Assembly: GCF_900090295.1 (NCBI RefSeq)
Contig: NZ_LT607753.1
Coordinates: 1,302,001-1,366,000 of the forward strand
Reading direction: 5' to 3'
DNA: 64,000 nt
From: Micromonospora coxensis
Lineage (GTDB): Bacteria > Actinomycetota > Actinomycetes > Mycobacteriales > Micromonosporaceae
Made by a program: the position numbers and the translations under genes. The first letter of the stretch is position 1, and each line of letters starts with the position of its first letter. Below the pieces are notes generated by a model. That model was not told the DNA's origin. It was given only the letters and a program-made list of their open reading frames with translations, and did not search any database. Positions 25,545 to 33,087 of this stretch are shown here, piece after piece.

Positions 25545-26368
25545 GGCGTCGCCCGGTACCGGTAGAGCGGCGTCGGGCCGCCGTCGAGCCAGAAGAACGG
25601 GTACGGCTCGGCGGACACCGCGGTCACGCCCGAGCCGACGAACCAGGGCAGCACCCCGCTGCCGGTCTGGGCGAACATCACCAGCGGGGTACCGGTGGCC
25701 GCCGCGTGCGCCAGCAGCGGCGCGAAACTGCCGTTGCCCAGGGTCATCCCGGAGGCCAGGATCGCGTCGGCCGCGCCGAGCAGCGCCTGCGCGTCGGGCA
25801 GGCAGTCCTCGTCCCACTCGGTCCGGCCGCCCGCGTAGTCGCAGGGCAGGTAGCGCAGACCGCGTCGGCGCAGCTGCTCCAGCAGTGAGTTGACCACCCC
25901 GACCACCAGTACCGTCTGCCCGGGTGCGCAGGGCAGCAGGTCCACGACGGCCGCCGCGCGGGCGGTCGACTTCGCCAGCGAGGTACCGGCGGGCACGGTC
26001 AGCACCGCGTCGGCCGCGTCGAGGTGCGGCCGGACCGTGAGCAGGTACGCGTCCAGCGCCGCGACCCGTACCGGCAGCGCCGGATGGGTCAGCAGCTCCG
26101 CCACCGACCGGCCGACGCAGGCGTAGGCGACGTCGTCGGGCAGTTCGTCCGGCTCGACGGCGCAGGAGCCGACCGCCGCCCCGACCCGCAGGCTGAGCAC
26201 ATGGTTGCGGTAGCCCCGGCCCCGGGTGACGTGCCGGGCCCCCTGACGGGTGACGAAGCCGACGGTGACCTGCTGCTGTGCCGGATCGGGGCCGACCCGA
26301 CCGTCGCGCACGTCGGTGACCAGCGCGTCGAACGACCGGTACTCCGGTCGGGTCGTCGGGCCGGTCAT
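25541..26368 (-). CDS. DUF364-type Rossmann-like protein (putative heavy-metal chelation family)
   Basis: 275 aa. The N-terminal half (GFVTRQGARHVTRGRGYRNH) resembles the family's enolase-N-like domain. The C-terminal half is Rossmann-like: VLVVGVVNSLLEQLRRRGLRYLPCD, ADAILASGMTLGNGSFAPLL and PLVMFAQTGSGVLPWF. Proteins of this family are labelled putative heavy-metal chelation or corrinoid-linked, without proven function. Its place between the ATP-grasp and PLP genes suggests a biosynthetic or metal-handling role in the same pathway. The ATG at 26368 overlaps the ATP-grasp stop (ATGA). Confidence 0.75.
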   Translation of the reverse strand: MTGPTTRPEYRSFDALVTDVRDGRVGPDPAQQQVTVGFVTRQGARHVTRGRGYRNHVLSLRVGAAVGSCAVEPDELPDDVAYACVGRSVAELLTHPALPVRVAALDAYLLTVRPHLDAADAVLTVPAGTSLAKSTARAAAVVDLLPCAPGQTVLVVGVVNSLLEQLRRRGLRYLPCDYAGGRTEWDEDCLPDAQALLGAADAILASGMTLGNGSFAPLLAHAAATGTPLVMFAQTGSGVLPWFVGSGVTAVSAEPYPFFWLDGGPTPLYRYRATP

Positions 26369-27639
26369 GCCGGCACTCCGGCGGGCTCCTCGGCGTACCC
26401 GACCCGCAGGCCGGCGACCAGCCGGTCCGCCAGCGACCGGGCGCCGGCCCCCGCAGGGTCGACGACCATGACGTGACCCAGGTAGTGGTTGTTGCTGCTG
26501 GCCTCCCCGGCCCGGTGTCCGGCCGGCTTCACCGCCCAGTCCACCACCCGGGGCTCGGCGACCACCGCCTCGGTGCCGGTGATCCCGGTGACCGTGCCGG
26601 GGCGCGGAGGAAGCAGGAACGCGATCGCCGCGCTGCGTACCCCGGTGTCGGTCGGGGTCAGGTCGGGCCGCTCGCCGAGCGCCAGTTGCGCGTACCCCAT
26701 CGGCAGGTCGATGCCGGTGACCCGGCGGACCAGTTCGGTGATCTGGTTGCCTGCGGGCCGGGGGTTGACCTCCACCACCCGGGGGCCGTCCGGGGTCAGC
26801 CGCAGCTCGGTGTGGGCCACGCCGTGGTCGAGCCCGACCGCGGCCAGGGCGGCGGTGGCCGTCGCGCCGACGGCACGGGCGAGGTCGGGGTCGAGGGGCG
26901 CGGGGAACATGTGCCCGCTCTCCACGAATCCTGAGGTGCCGGCCAGGCTCTTGTCCGTCACCCCGATCACCGTGGTGACACCGTCCACGGTGGCCGTCTC
27001 CACACTCACTTCCGGCCCGTCCAGCAGTTCCTCCAGCAGCACCAGCGGCGTCCTCGGCTGGCGTCGGGCGTTGACCGGGAAGCCGGCCAGTGCGTCGTAC
27101 GCCGCCCGCAGTTCGGCCCGGTCGCGCACCCGGCGGACGTACATCCCGGCGCAGAGGTCGACGGGTTTGACCACCAGTGGGTATCCGATGCCGTCGGCCG
27201 CGTTACTGGTGGCGGCCCAGTCCTCGGTCACCGCGAATGCCGGCTGCGGAACGCCGGCCCGGCGCATCGCGGCGCGGGCCAGGTCCTTGCGGTACGCGCA
27301 CTCCACCGCCTCCGGTGCGGCGCCGGGTAGGCCCAGGTGCGCGGCCAGCCGGGCGGCCGTGCCCAGGTAGTAGTCGCAGGAGGTGACCACCCCGTCGAAG
27401 CGCAGCACCCGATGAACGTCCTCCACGAAGGACATGAGTCCCGGCAGGTCGTTGGTCTCGGTCGTCAACACGTTCTCGGCCGCCAGTAGCGGGTGTGGCC
27501 TGTCCGTCGGCGCGCTGCGGAGGTAGTGGTGCAGGTCGCGGGTCAGGAAGGAGAAGCGATGGCCGGCTTCTCGGATGGCCCTCGGCAGCAGGCCGCTCAT
27601 GGCGCCCACCCAACTCTCGACCACCAACACGTGCGCCAT
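26365..27639 (-). CDS. ATP-grasp carboxylate-amine ligase
   Basis: 424 aa. ATP-grasp features: RKDLARAAMRRAGVPQPAF (short N-terminal substrate region), GYPLVVKPVDLCAGMYV (ATP lysine and loop), LLEELLDGPEVSVET (adenine-binding Glu) and ELRLTPDGPRVVEVNPRPAG (metal-binding Glu/Asn). Enzymes like this form amide bonds between amino acids through acyl-phosphates. The ATG at 27639 follows GGGAG at 6 nt. An upstream in-frame ATG at 27693 lies inside the Zur-like palindrome and lacks a ribosome site. It is the first gene of the eleven-gene operon. Confidence 0.9.
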   Translation of the reverse strand: MAHVLVVESWVGAMSGLLPRAIREAGHRFSFLTRDLHHYLRSAPTDRPHPLLAAENVLTTETNDLPGLMSFVEDVHRVLRFDGVVTSCDYYLGTAARLAAHLGLPGAAPEAVECAYRKDLARAAMRRAGVPQPAFAVTEDWAATSNAADGIGYPLVVKPVDLCAGMYVRRVRDRAELRAAYDALAGFPVNARRQPRTPLVLLEELLDGPEVSVETATVDGVTTVIGVTDKSLAGTSGFVESGHMFPAPLDPDLARAVGATATAALAAVGLDHGVAHTELRLTPDGPRVVEVNPRPAGNQITELVRRVTGIDLPMGYAQLALGERPDLTPTDTGVRSAAIAFLLPPRPGTVTGITGTEAVVAEPRVVDWAVKPAGHRAGEASSNNHYLGHVMVVDPAGAGARSLADRLVAGLRVGYAEEPAGVPA

Positions 27640-28032
27640 CGGCGACTCCCGCTCCCTGCGACGACCGGACCCGGTGATGGTAACGGTTTTCATTTTGGAT
27701 GACCAGGCCGATACTCCCGCCACATCCGACTGGTCGGAGCCTCGCCGGCGGTGGGCCGCTCCGGCGCGGCCTCGGCGCCGGCGTCGCCATCGTGATCGTC
27801 GACGTCGATCGCGAGCGTCACACTGTTCCGGGCACCTTCCGGCGACAGTTCGCTGCCGGGTACGACCTCGTCGCGCAGCAGGCCCAGCGGAGACAACGCG
27901 AGCCGTACGCGTCGGCCCTGCCGTGCCGCCGATTGGACGCTGCACGTGCAGAACCGCCTTGCGCCGGTGCCGCGTCGTGGGCCATATTCGCTCCATGATC
28001 TCGTACCGGAAGGGCGGCGACGCCCTGGCGCG
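27640..28032. other. Divergent intergenic region
   Basis: About 390 bp between the leftward operon and the rightward DUF6745-like gene. It holds the Zur-like palindrome near its left end. No gene was supported in the rest. An in-frame GTG at 27946 could extend the rightward gene by 29 residues, but that sequence is low in family similarity. Confidence 0.4.
27677..27693 (-). promoter_or_regulatory. Zur/Fur-like 17-bp operator palindrome overlapping the promoter
   Basis: On the minus strand the site has the form ATGnnAACnGTTnnCAT, a two-fold symmetric 17-mer with 12 of 16 paired positions matching. As I recall, actinobacterial Zur boxes look like TGaaAAysrTTTtCA, close to this. CAAAAT (27692-27697, minus strand) is a possible -10, placing the transcription start within the palindrome, as expected for repression. 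The distance to the ATP-grasp start is 38 nt. Confidence 0.6.
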
Positions 28033-28902
28033 GTGAGCGCGCCCACGCGGCGCGACGACGCCGCGACATCACCAACCGCCGTTCGTAGCGGCGACTCTCA
28101 CGAGCTGTGGCAGCAGGCCGTCCGGATCCGCCAGGAATGGCTCGGCCACGCCCTGTCCACGCAGCCGGCTGACCGGTCGACGGCCGAGCGCTGCCTGACC
28201 GCCATCTACGCCCGGGCATCACGGCCGCGCCCCCGCTTCGCATGGGTCGACTCGCCGGACAGGGCGCGGCCCCTGATCACCGGCTGGCCCACCCTCGACC
28301 AACTCCACGAACGCATCCGGGATCCCCGGCCGCGTGGGAAGCCGCCGCTGGCGAGCGATATCGCCATGACCGCCTCTCAGCTCCGCGGCGCGCTGAGCGC
28401 GGGCGTCACCCACACCGATCCCGAACTGTCACCCCTGCGGACGAGCAGGACCAGGCAACCATGGCCCGAACTGCCGCCGCCGCAGGCGCTCGACAGCGGC
28501 GTTCCGCTCGCTGTCGTGCTGCACCAGGGCGTACGCACGGCGTTGCACCGGAGCCTCGCGCACGGGTACTACCTACCCGTGCGTGCGGCGCTCGCGGACG
28601 ACGGCCCGGTACCCGTGTGCTGGTACGGGCAGCAGGACGCGTCATGGATCGCCTACTACGACGTGCTGCACCGACTCGGCCTCGCCCGGTACGGGCCGGA
28701 CGAGGCCGCACACCTCGACGCCTGGGCCGGCCTGGCCCGCTCCTGCGGCTGGTGGTGGCCCGGCGAGGAGGTCTGCGTCGTGGTGGACCGACCCGAGGCG
28801 ATCCGAACCGAGGCGGTCTCCGGAACTGCGCACGACCAGATCCGACTGCACCCTCGCGGCCTGCGCCACCGCGACGGCTGGCAACCACTCCTGCACAGGT
28901 GA
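28033..28902 (+). CDS. DUF6745-like hypothetical protein
   Basis: 289 aa from the GTG at 28033; a longer start at 27946 is possible. Conserved parts recall the DUF6745 family: LAHGYYLPVRAAL, VCWYGQQDASWIAYYDV and CGWWWPGEEVCVVVDRPEAI (exact 20-residue block), with a closing RHRDGWQPLLHR. The family is widespread in actinomycetes and has no known activity. It stands alone and is followed by a strong hairpin. It may share the divergent control region of the neighbouring operon, but nothing shows that. Confidence 0.65.
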   Translation: MSAPTRRDDAATSPTAVRSGDSHELWQQAVRIRQEWLGHALSTQPADRSTAERCLTAIYARASRPRPRFAWVDSPDRARPLITGWPTLDQLHERIRDPRPRGKPPLASDIAMTASQLRGALSAGVTHTDPELSPLRTSRTRQPWPELPPPQALDSGVPLAVVLHQGVRTALHRSLAHGYYLPVRAALADDGPVPVCWYGQQDASWIAYYDVLHRLGLARYGPDEAAHLDAWAGLARSCGWWWPGEEVCVVVDRPEAIRTEAVSGTAHDQIRLHPRGLRHRDGWQPLLHR

Positions 28903-28909
28903 GCTGACC

Positions 28910-28940
28910 GCCGGCCGGGACGGACACCGTCCCGGCCGGC
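28910..28940 (+). terminator. Hairpin terminator after the DUF6745-like gene
   Basis: A perfect 14-bp stem, GCCGGCCGGGACGG with its complement, around an ACA loop, begins 8 nt after the stop. No T-run follows. Confidence 0.7.
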
Positions 28941-29049
28941 CCGCTCCACACTGCAACCGCCAAGCGGAGCCCCGCAGGGCAGCCCCACCCCGAGCCGGTG
29001 GGGGTACTGACCGGCGCGCGTTCCACCGCTGTCGAGGGCGTCGGTGATG

Positions 29050-29391
29050 TCAGACGGTGTAGTGCTCGACCAGGCCGGCCAGGACGGTGCGGGTGCGGTG
29101 CAGAGAGTCGATCTGGTCCTCGACCCGGCTCAGCTCCGCGCGCAACCGCTCGGCCAGCCAGGGCGTACGGATCGCCTCCTCGGTGATGCACGGCAACACG
29201 TCGCGGATGGTGCTGCTGGACAGACCGGCGGCGAGCAGGGACTGGATGAGCGTGACGCGCTCGACCGCCGAATCGGGATAGTGCCGTTGACCACCGGCGC
29301 TGCGCTCGCTCGCGAGCAGCCCCTGCTCCTCGTAGTAGCGCAGTGATCGGGCACTTGCGCCGGTCACCGCCGCCAGGTCGCCGATGCGCAT
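29050..29391 (-). CDS. MerR-family transcriptional regulator
   Basis: 113 aa. The N-terminal winged helix MRIGDLAAVTGASARSLRYY is a textbook MerR start, then EEQGLLASERSAGGQRHY. A coiled-coil dimerisation helix follows (LRAELSRVEDQIDSLHRTR). No cysteine-rich metal site is seen, so it more likely senses a small organic molecule. The ATG at 29391 has GGAG upstream; a GTG eight codons earlier is less likely. It is divergent from the alkene reductase at 29453 and very probably controls it. Confidence 0.93.
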   Translation of the reverse strand: MRIGDLAAVTGASARSLRYYEEQGLLASERSAGGQRHYPDSAVERVTLIQSLLAAGLSSSTIRDVLPCITEEAIRTPWLAERLRAELSRVEDQIDSLHRTRTVLAGLVEHYTV

Positions 29392-29419
29392 CGATGTCTC
29401 CCTCGTCACAGGACTTGCC

Positions 29420-29451
29420 CTTGACGTCAATGTCAGGTTTTAGCGTACCGA
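29420..29451 (+). promoter_or_regulatory. MerR-type promoter/operator of the alkene reductase
   Basis: TTGACG at 29421-29426 is a good -35. A dyad TGAC-N6-GTCA (29422-29435) sits between the promoter elements, where MerR proteins bind and twist DNA. TAGCGT at 29441-29446 or TACCGA at 29446-29451 could be the -10. With the former, transcription would begin at the ATG (29453), giving a leaderless mRNA; no ribosome site is visible before the gene. Confidence 0.6.
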
Positions 29452-29452
29452 C

Positions 29453-30517
29453 ATGACCGCGACGACGACCCCGCTGGGTTCCCTGCTCGAGCCGACGACG
29501 CTTGCCGGCCTGCCGCTGAACACCCGTTTCGTGATGGCACCGATGACCCGGTTCCGTTCGCCCGGTGGTGTGCCGACGCCCGAGGTCGCTGCCTACTACC
29601 GGCGCCGGGCCGACAACGGCATCGGTCTGGTCATCAGCGAGGGGGTGCTCGTCGGTCATCCCAGCGCCGGCCACGAGACGAGCGTGCCGCGAATGACCGC
29701 CGGGCCGGCGGAGAGCGGCTGGCGGCGGGTGACCGACGAGGTGCACGCCGTCGGCGGCCGGATCGCCGCGCAGCTCTGGCATCTCGGCAGCGCACGCCAG
29801 CCGGTGGACGGGATCCCGGCGTGGACCCCGTCCGGCGTGCCCGGCAACAGCCACGCGATGACCCTCGCCGACGTCGACGTCCTCCTCGCCGCGTACGCCG
29901 AGGCCGCCGGTGTGGCGGTACGGGCCGGATTCGACGCCGTGGAGATCCACGCCGCGCACGGCTATCTGCTCGACGAGTTCCTCTGGCCGTACACCAACCG
30001 CCGCACCGACCGTTTCGGCGGGTCACCCGCCGGACGCGCGGCGTTCCCGGCGGAGGTGATCCGGGCGGTCCGCACGGCGGTCCCCGCCGAGATGCCGGTC
30101 ATCGTACGGCTCTCCCAGTTCAAGGAGCGGGACTACGCCGCCCGGATCGCCGAGTCGCCTGCCGAGCTGGCGGTGATCCTCGATGCCTTCGCGGCAGCCG
30201 GCGCCGACGTGCTGCACGCCTCCCAGCGCAACGTCGCCGACCCCGCGTTCCCCGGCTCGCCGCGCAACCTGGCCGGCTGGGCGAAGCACCTCACCGGCCT
30301 GCCGTCCATCACCGTCGGCTCGATCGGCCTGACCCGCGACTTCCTCGGCTCCCCCGCGCTACGCAACCTGCTCCAGCGGCTCGACGCCGGCGAGTTCGAC
30401 CTCGTCGCTCTCGGACGCATCCTGCTCGGCAACCCGGCATGGGTGACCCTCGCCGCAGCCGGCCGGCTCGACGAGATCCACGACTACCGCAAGGCCGACG
30501 AGGACACGTACTTCTAG
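29453..30517 (+). CDS. Old yellow enzyme-type alkene reductase (NADH:flavin oxidoreductase)
   Basis: 354 aa FMN TIM barrel. Family marks: LNTRFVMAPMTRFRS, AAQLWHLGSA, GFDAVEIHAAHGYLLDEFLW (20-residue block with the conserved HAAHGYL), TDRFGGSPAGRA and FDLVALGRILLGNPAW. It reduces activated C=C bonds with NAD(P)H. MerR-type regulators often pair with such reductases as a response to reactive electrophiles. The gene seems leaderless. Confidence 0.94.
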   Translation: MTATTTPLGSLLEPTTLAGLPLNTRFVMAPMTRFRSPGGVPTPEVAAYYRRRADNGIGLVISEGVLVGHPSAGHETSVPRMTAGPAESGWRRVTDEVHAVGGRIAAQLWHLGSARQPVDGIPAWTPSGVPGNSHAMTLADVDVLLAAYAEAAGVAVRAGFDAVEIHAAHGYLLDEFLWPYTNRRTDRFGGSPAGRAAFPAEVIRAVRTAVPAEMPVIVRLSQFKERDYAARIAESPAELAVILDAFAAAGADVLHASQRNVADPAFPGSPRNLAGWAKHLTGLPSITVGSIGLTRDFLGSPALRNLLQRLDAGEFDLVALGRILLGNPAWVTLAAAGRLDEIHDYRKADEDTYF

Positions 30518-30558
30518 TGGCGCCTCGGCCAGGTGGGGGTGAGTGGGTGGCGGCGGGG

Positions 30559-30840
30559 TCAGCGGCCGAGCCGGGCCGCGAGCAGGTACCGCAGTTGCCG
30601 GAGGACGGCGTACAGGCTCAGCTGAGGTAGCCCGAAGCGTGGTGCGAGCACCTCGTTCGCCTCGGCCATCCAGGTCGTGGCCCAGACGAGATCGCAGGGC
30701 AACGCAGCAAGCCGGCGGCCGTGTTGGGCGTCGAGACCTGCCAGCAGAGGGTTGGCGTCATCGCCCACCGGCCCGGCACGGAAGGCGAAGGGCCGAAGCG
30801 TCCCGTCCACGTCGAGAAACAGCAGCGGACGGTCCGTCAC
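30559..30840 (-). CDS. HAD-like domain protein, C-terminally short
   Basis: 93 aa. It begins PLLFLDVDGTLRPF, the HAD nucleophile motif, and continues ALPCDLVWATTWMAEANEVL, like the HAD domain found in the Swiss-Army-Knife RNA-repair group. Those proteins usually run to about 150-170 residues with a later acidic motif; here the sequence ends after FGLPQLSLYAVL and has no second acidic pair. It stops about 40 nt before the convergent alkene reductase end. Its start overlaps the upstream small gene (ATGA). It may be a decayed remnant. Confidence 0.6.
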   Translation of the reverse strand: MTDRPLLFLDVDGTLRPFAFRAGPVGDDANPLLAGLDAQHGRRLAALPCDLVWATTWMAEANEVLAPRFGLPQLSLYAVLRQLRYLLAARLGR

Positions 30841-31022
30841 CGTGCAGCACCGATGCCGTGCTCGGCGAGTCGGCGGACGCCCGCCTCGCCGAAGTCCACC
30901 TCCGGCCAGAGCTGGTGTGCGACCCGGTCCAGCCAGTCACGCGGCGGCGGCAGGACCCGCCCATGAGCATCGAGCTGTTCGCGTACGGCGGCGTCGAGGA
31001 GCTCGCGGGTCCGGTCCTCCAT
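30837..31022 (-). CDS. Small hypothetical protein coupled to the HAD-like gene
   Basis: 61 aa, soluble and acidic/basic mixed (MEDRTRELLDAAVREQLDA, then VDFGEAGVRRLAEHG). No known domain was recognised. It lies 12 nt after the FGE-like gene and overlaps the HAD-like gene by 4 nt, so the three are probably one transcript. Confidence 0.5.
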   Translation of the reverse strand: MEDRTRELLDAAVREQLDAHGRVLPPPRDWLDRVAHQLWPEVDFGEAGVRRLAEHGIGAAR

Positions 31023-31034
31023 GTCGGGTGCTCC

Positions 31035-31979
31035 TCAGCTCAGCTCCATGACGGGCCGGGTCAGGATCTCGTCGGCGTAGCCGTCGTCTGAGGCGAGCCA
31101 CTGCCCGAACTCCTGGTCGCGGTAGGCGGTCGCCAGGGTGAGCCAGCCCAGGAAGAATCCACTGCCGCCGCAGGTGGCGCTACCGCCATCGCCGCCACAC
31201 ACGACGGTTCGCTCGGTCGTCACCTCATGCCGGTAGGGATCCTGCCCGATCGCCAACCCCCACAGGTTCTCCTGCGCGTGCCGACCGGTCGGGTAGTCGG
31301 ATGGGTACCCGTCGCCGGGGCAGTCGTCGCCCCAGCGGAACAGGGTGGTCACACCGGCTCCACACGCCCACTCCCACTCATCCGCAGTAGCCGTCCGCAA
31401 GCCAACGCTCGCCAGCGCGGCCATCGCCTCGTCGTAGGAGACCTCCCCGGTCGCTGCAGCCCGCACCACCCGCCCGGTCTGGTCGAACTCGACCGTCAGC
31501 CCACCACCAGATTGGAGTGTGCTCACCCCGCGAAGCCGGTCCCCGACCGAGGCGACCAGTTCGAGTACCCGAGGGTCCTCCGGCGCCAGCACAATCTCGC
31601 ACGGATCGAACGCCTGCACCGCGACGAGCATCGCAGGCATCTCGACGCTGCGTACCGGTGACGTCATGGCCTCGACGTGCTCCAGCAGCGGTGGAAGACC
31701 GTACTCGTCGGCGCTGTCCGCATAGCTGGCGGCCTGCTCGGCAGCGGGCCGGAACCGGGCCGCGTCGTAGCCGAGCATCGGCCGGCCGCCGGGTACGAGA
31801 GCGAACCGCATGCCGCCACGGTCGAACAGCGCCACCCGATGCGACCGCCCCGCGTACGCCGTGTCCCGCAGGCCCACGACAGTAAGGTCGTGTCGGTCGG
31901 CGATGTCCTGCGCCAGCCGACGGGCAACGCCGTCCGACAGGTCGTTCCACTGCTCGAAGCTGAGATCGGCGTACGGCAC
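31035..31979 (-). CDS. FGE/SUMF1-like domain hypothetical protein
   Basis: 314 aa. The C-terminal part resembles the formylglycine-generating-enzyme fold: TADEWEWACGAGVTTLFRWG corresponds to the usual TEAEWEYAARGG...WG, followed by ENLWGLAIGQDPY and a Gly-rich GGDGGSATCGGSGFFLGWL near where the family has its RxxR/GxF end. Residues 1-170 are unlike FGE and not recognised. The two active-site cysteines of FGE cannot be assigned with confidence, so catalytic formylglycine formation is not claimed. Confidence 0.6.
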   Translation of the reverse strand: MPYADLSFEQWNDLSDGVARRLAQDIADRHDLTVVGLRDTAYAGRSHRVALFDRGGMRFALVPGGRPMLGYDAARFRPAAEQAASYADSADEYGLPPLLEHVEAMTSPVRSVEMPAMLVAVQAFDPCEIVLAPEDPRVLELVASVGDRLRGVSTLQSGGGLTVEFDQTGRVVRAAATGEVSYDEAMAALASVGLRTATADEWEWACGAGVTTLFRWGDDCPGDGYPSDYPTGRHAQENLWGLAIGQDPYRHEVTTERTVVCGGDGGSATCGGSGFFLGWLTLATAYRDQEFGQWLASDDGYADEILTRPVMELS

Positions 31980-32101
31980 CGCGCAAGGATAGAGGCGACG
32001 GTACGAATCGCACAGTGGGTCGTGGCCGACGGTGCGTCATCCTCTGCGCCACCGACCTGTCCTCGGACCGACCAGCATCCCTGCGAGCGAGGTGCGTCAG
32101 C

Positions 32102-32437
32102 TTGATCCTGGCCATCACCGTCATCTACGTCATCGGATTGGCCGCCAGCGCCATCGTGCTGCTGGTCGTAGCCGCGACGCGCTTCGCCACCACCTCACCT
32201 GTCGACCGAGTGCTGGCAGCCCTCGGCGGCACCTTCGCCGCCTACTACGCCTTCCACCTTGCCACCACCGGCCGTGGCCTCAGCATGGTCTTCTACGGCG
32301 CGGTGCTGATCCCCATCTTCGCCGGACGCAAGCTCGTTCAGGGATTCCGGCGCCGCGAGCAGGACCGGGCCGAGCGCGCGGCAGCGGAGCATGCGATCCG
32401 GGCCGCAGAGGACTGGCGCTCGGTGCGCCGCTGGTAG
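32102..32437 (+). CDS. Small membrane protein
   Basis: 111 aa from a TTG at 32102 with GAGG 9 nt upstream; longer in-frame starts from 32015 are possible but Arg-rich. Two or three hydrophobic helices (ILAITVIYVIGLAASAIVLL; VLAALGGTFAAYYAFHLA) are followed by a basic, charged tail (RRREQDRAERAAAEHAIRAA) likely cytosolic. No family recognised. A short hairpin CCCTGAC-tt-GTCAGGG (32446-32461) follows the stop. Confidence 0.5.
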   Translation: MILAITVIYVIGLAASAIVLLVVAATRFATTSPVDRVLAALGGTFAAYYAFHLATTGRGLSMVFYGAVLIPIFAGRKLVQGFRRREQDRAERAAAEHAIRAAEDWRSVRRW

Positions 32438-32777
32438 CGAGCCGACCCTGACTTGTCAGGGCACCGGCAGCGTAGATCTTCGCCACGGATCGGTGCGGCC
32501 AGCCGGTCACCGGGCAGCCAAGCCGTACACCATCCTGCCGACGGAGCGCCGGCAGGACCGGCAGGGGCAACGGTGGGCTGCGAGAGTTCTCCCATCCGGC
32601 CGACGCCGGCCCTGCTCCCGGTCCGACAGCCGTACGGGAGGGACGACGGGAGCCACTGAGCGATCAGCCACGACGGTCGACCCGATCGAGACGAGGTCGA
32701 CCGGGGATTCGCTGCACTGAGATTGGCGTGGTCAAGCGCGCTTGACCATCAGTACAAGCAGCATGAATGCTGCAATG
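32438..32777. other. Intergenic region before tRNA-Leu
   Basis: About 340 bp with no supported gene. Besides the short hairpin at 32446-32461 I see only weak GC-rich repeats of CTGCCGG type around 32536-32565. Confidence 0.4.
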
Positions 32778-32864
32778 TGGTGTCCGAGGGGGGACTTGAA
32801 CCCCCACGCCCTATACGGGCACTAGCACCTCAAGCTAGCGCGTCTGCCATTCCGCCACCCGGAC
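32778..32864 (-). tRNA. tRNA-Leu (anticodon GAG)
   Basis: 87 nt including an encoded CCA end. The acceptor stem pairs GTCCGGG with CTCGGAC, discriminator A. The anticodon stem CTAGC/GCTAG encloses the loop TTGAGGT, giving anticodon GAG (reads CUU/CUC). A long variable arm (GTGCCCGTATAGGGCGT region) marks a class II tRNA, and GGTTCAAGTCC is the T-loop. Confidence 0.97.
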
Positions 32865-32874
32865 CTGCTCGTCC

Positions 32875-32880
32875 AGCCTA
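32875..32880 (-). promoter_or_regulatory. -10 element of the tRNA-Leu gene
   Basis: TAGGCT on the minus strand, 10 nt before the tRNA 5' end, is a good actinobacterial -10. No clear -35 is visible. Confidence 0.5.
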
Positions 32881-33087
32881 CCCTGTCGGCCGCGGCGGGT
32901 CTCCCGCCGGTCGGCCGCCCTGGTGGGCCGCACGGGGGATTACTGTACACGGCGGAGATGGATCATGCACATCGCCGGTCGGCGCGCTCTCTCCTGGCGC
33001 ATCTGCCCAGGTCAGAGGCACACAGACGAGCGGATCGGACGTCCGGCCCGCTCCGCGGGTAGCGTCCGGGCGCGCTCTACCGGCAGC

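Noticed and set aside
15854..27639. Staphylopine- or EDDS-type locus by direct homology
   Set aside because: No nicotianamine-synthase-like enzyme, opine dehydrogenase, or SbnB-like dehydrogenase is encoded; only the export/import layout is shared.
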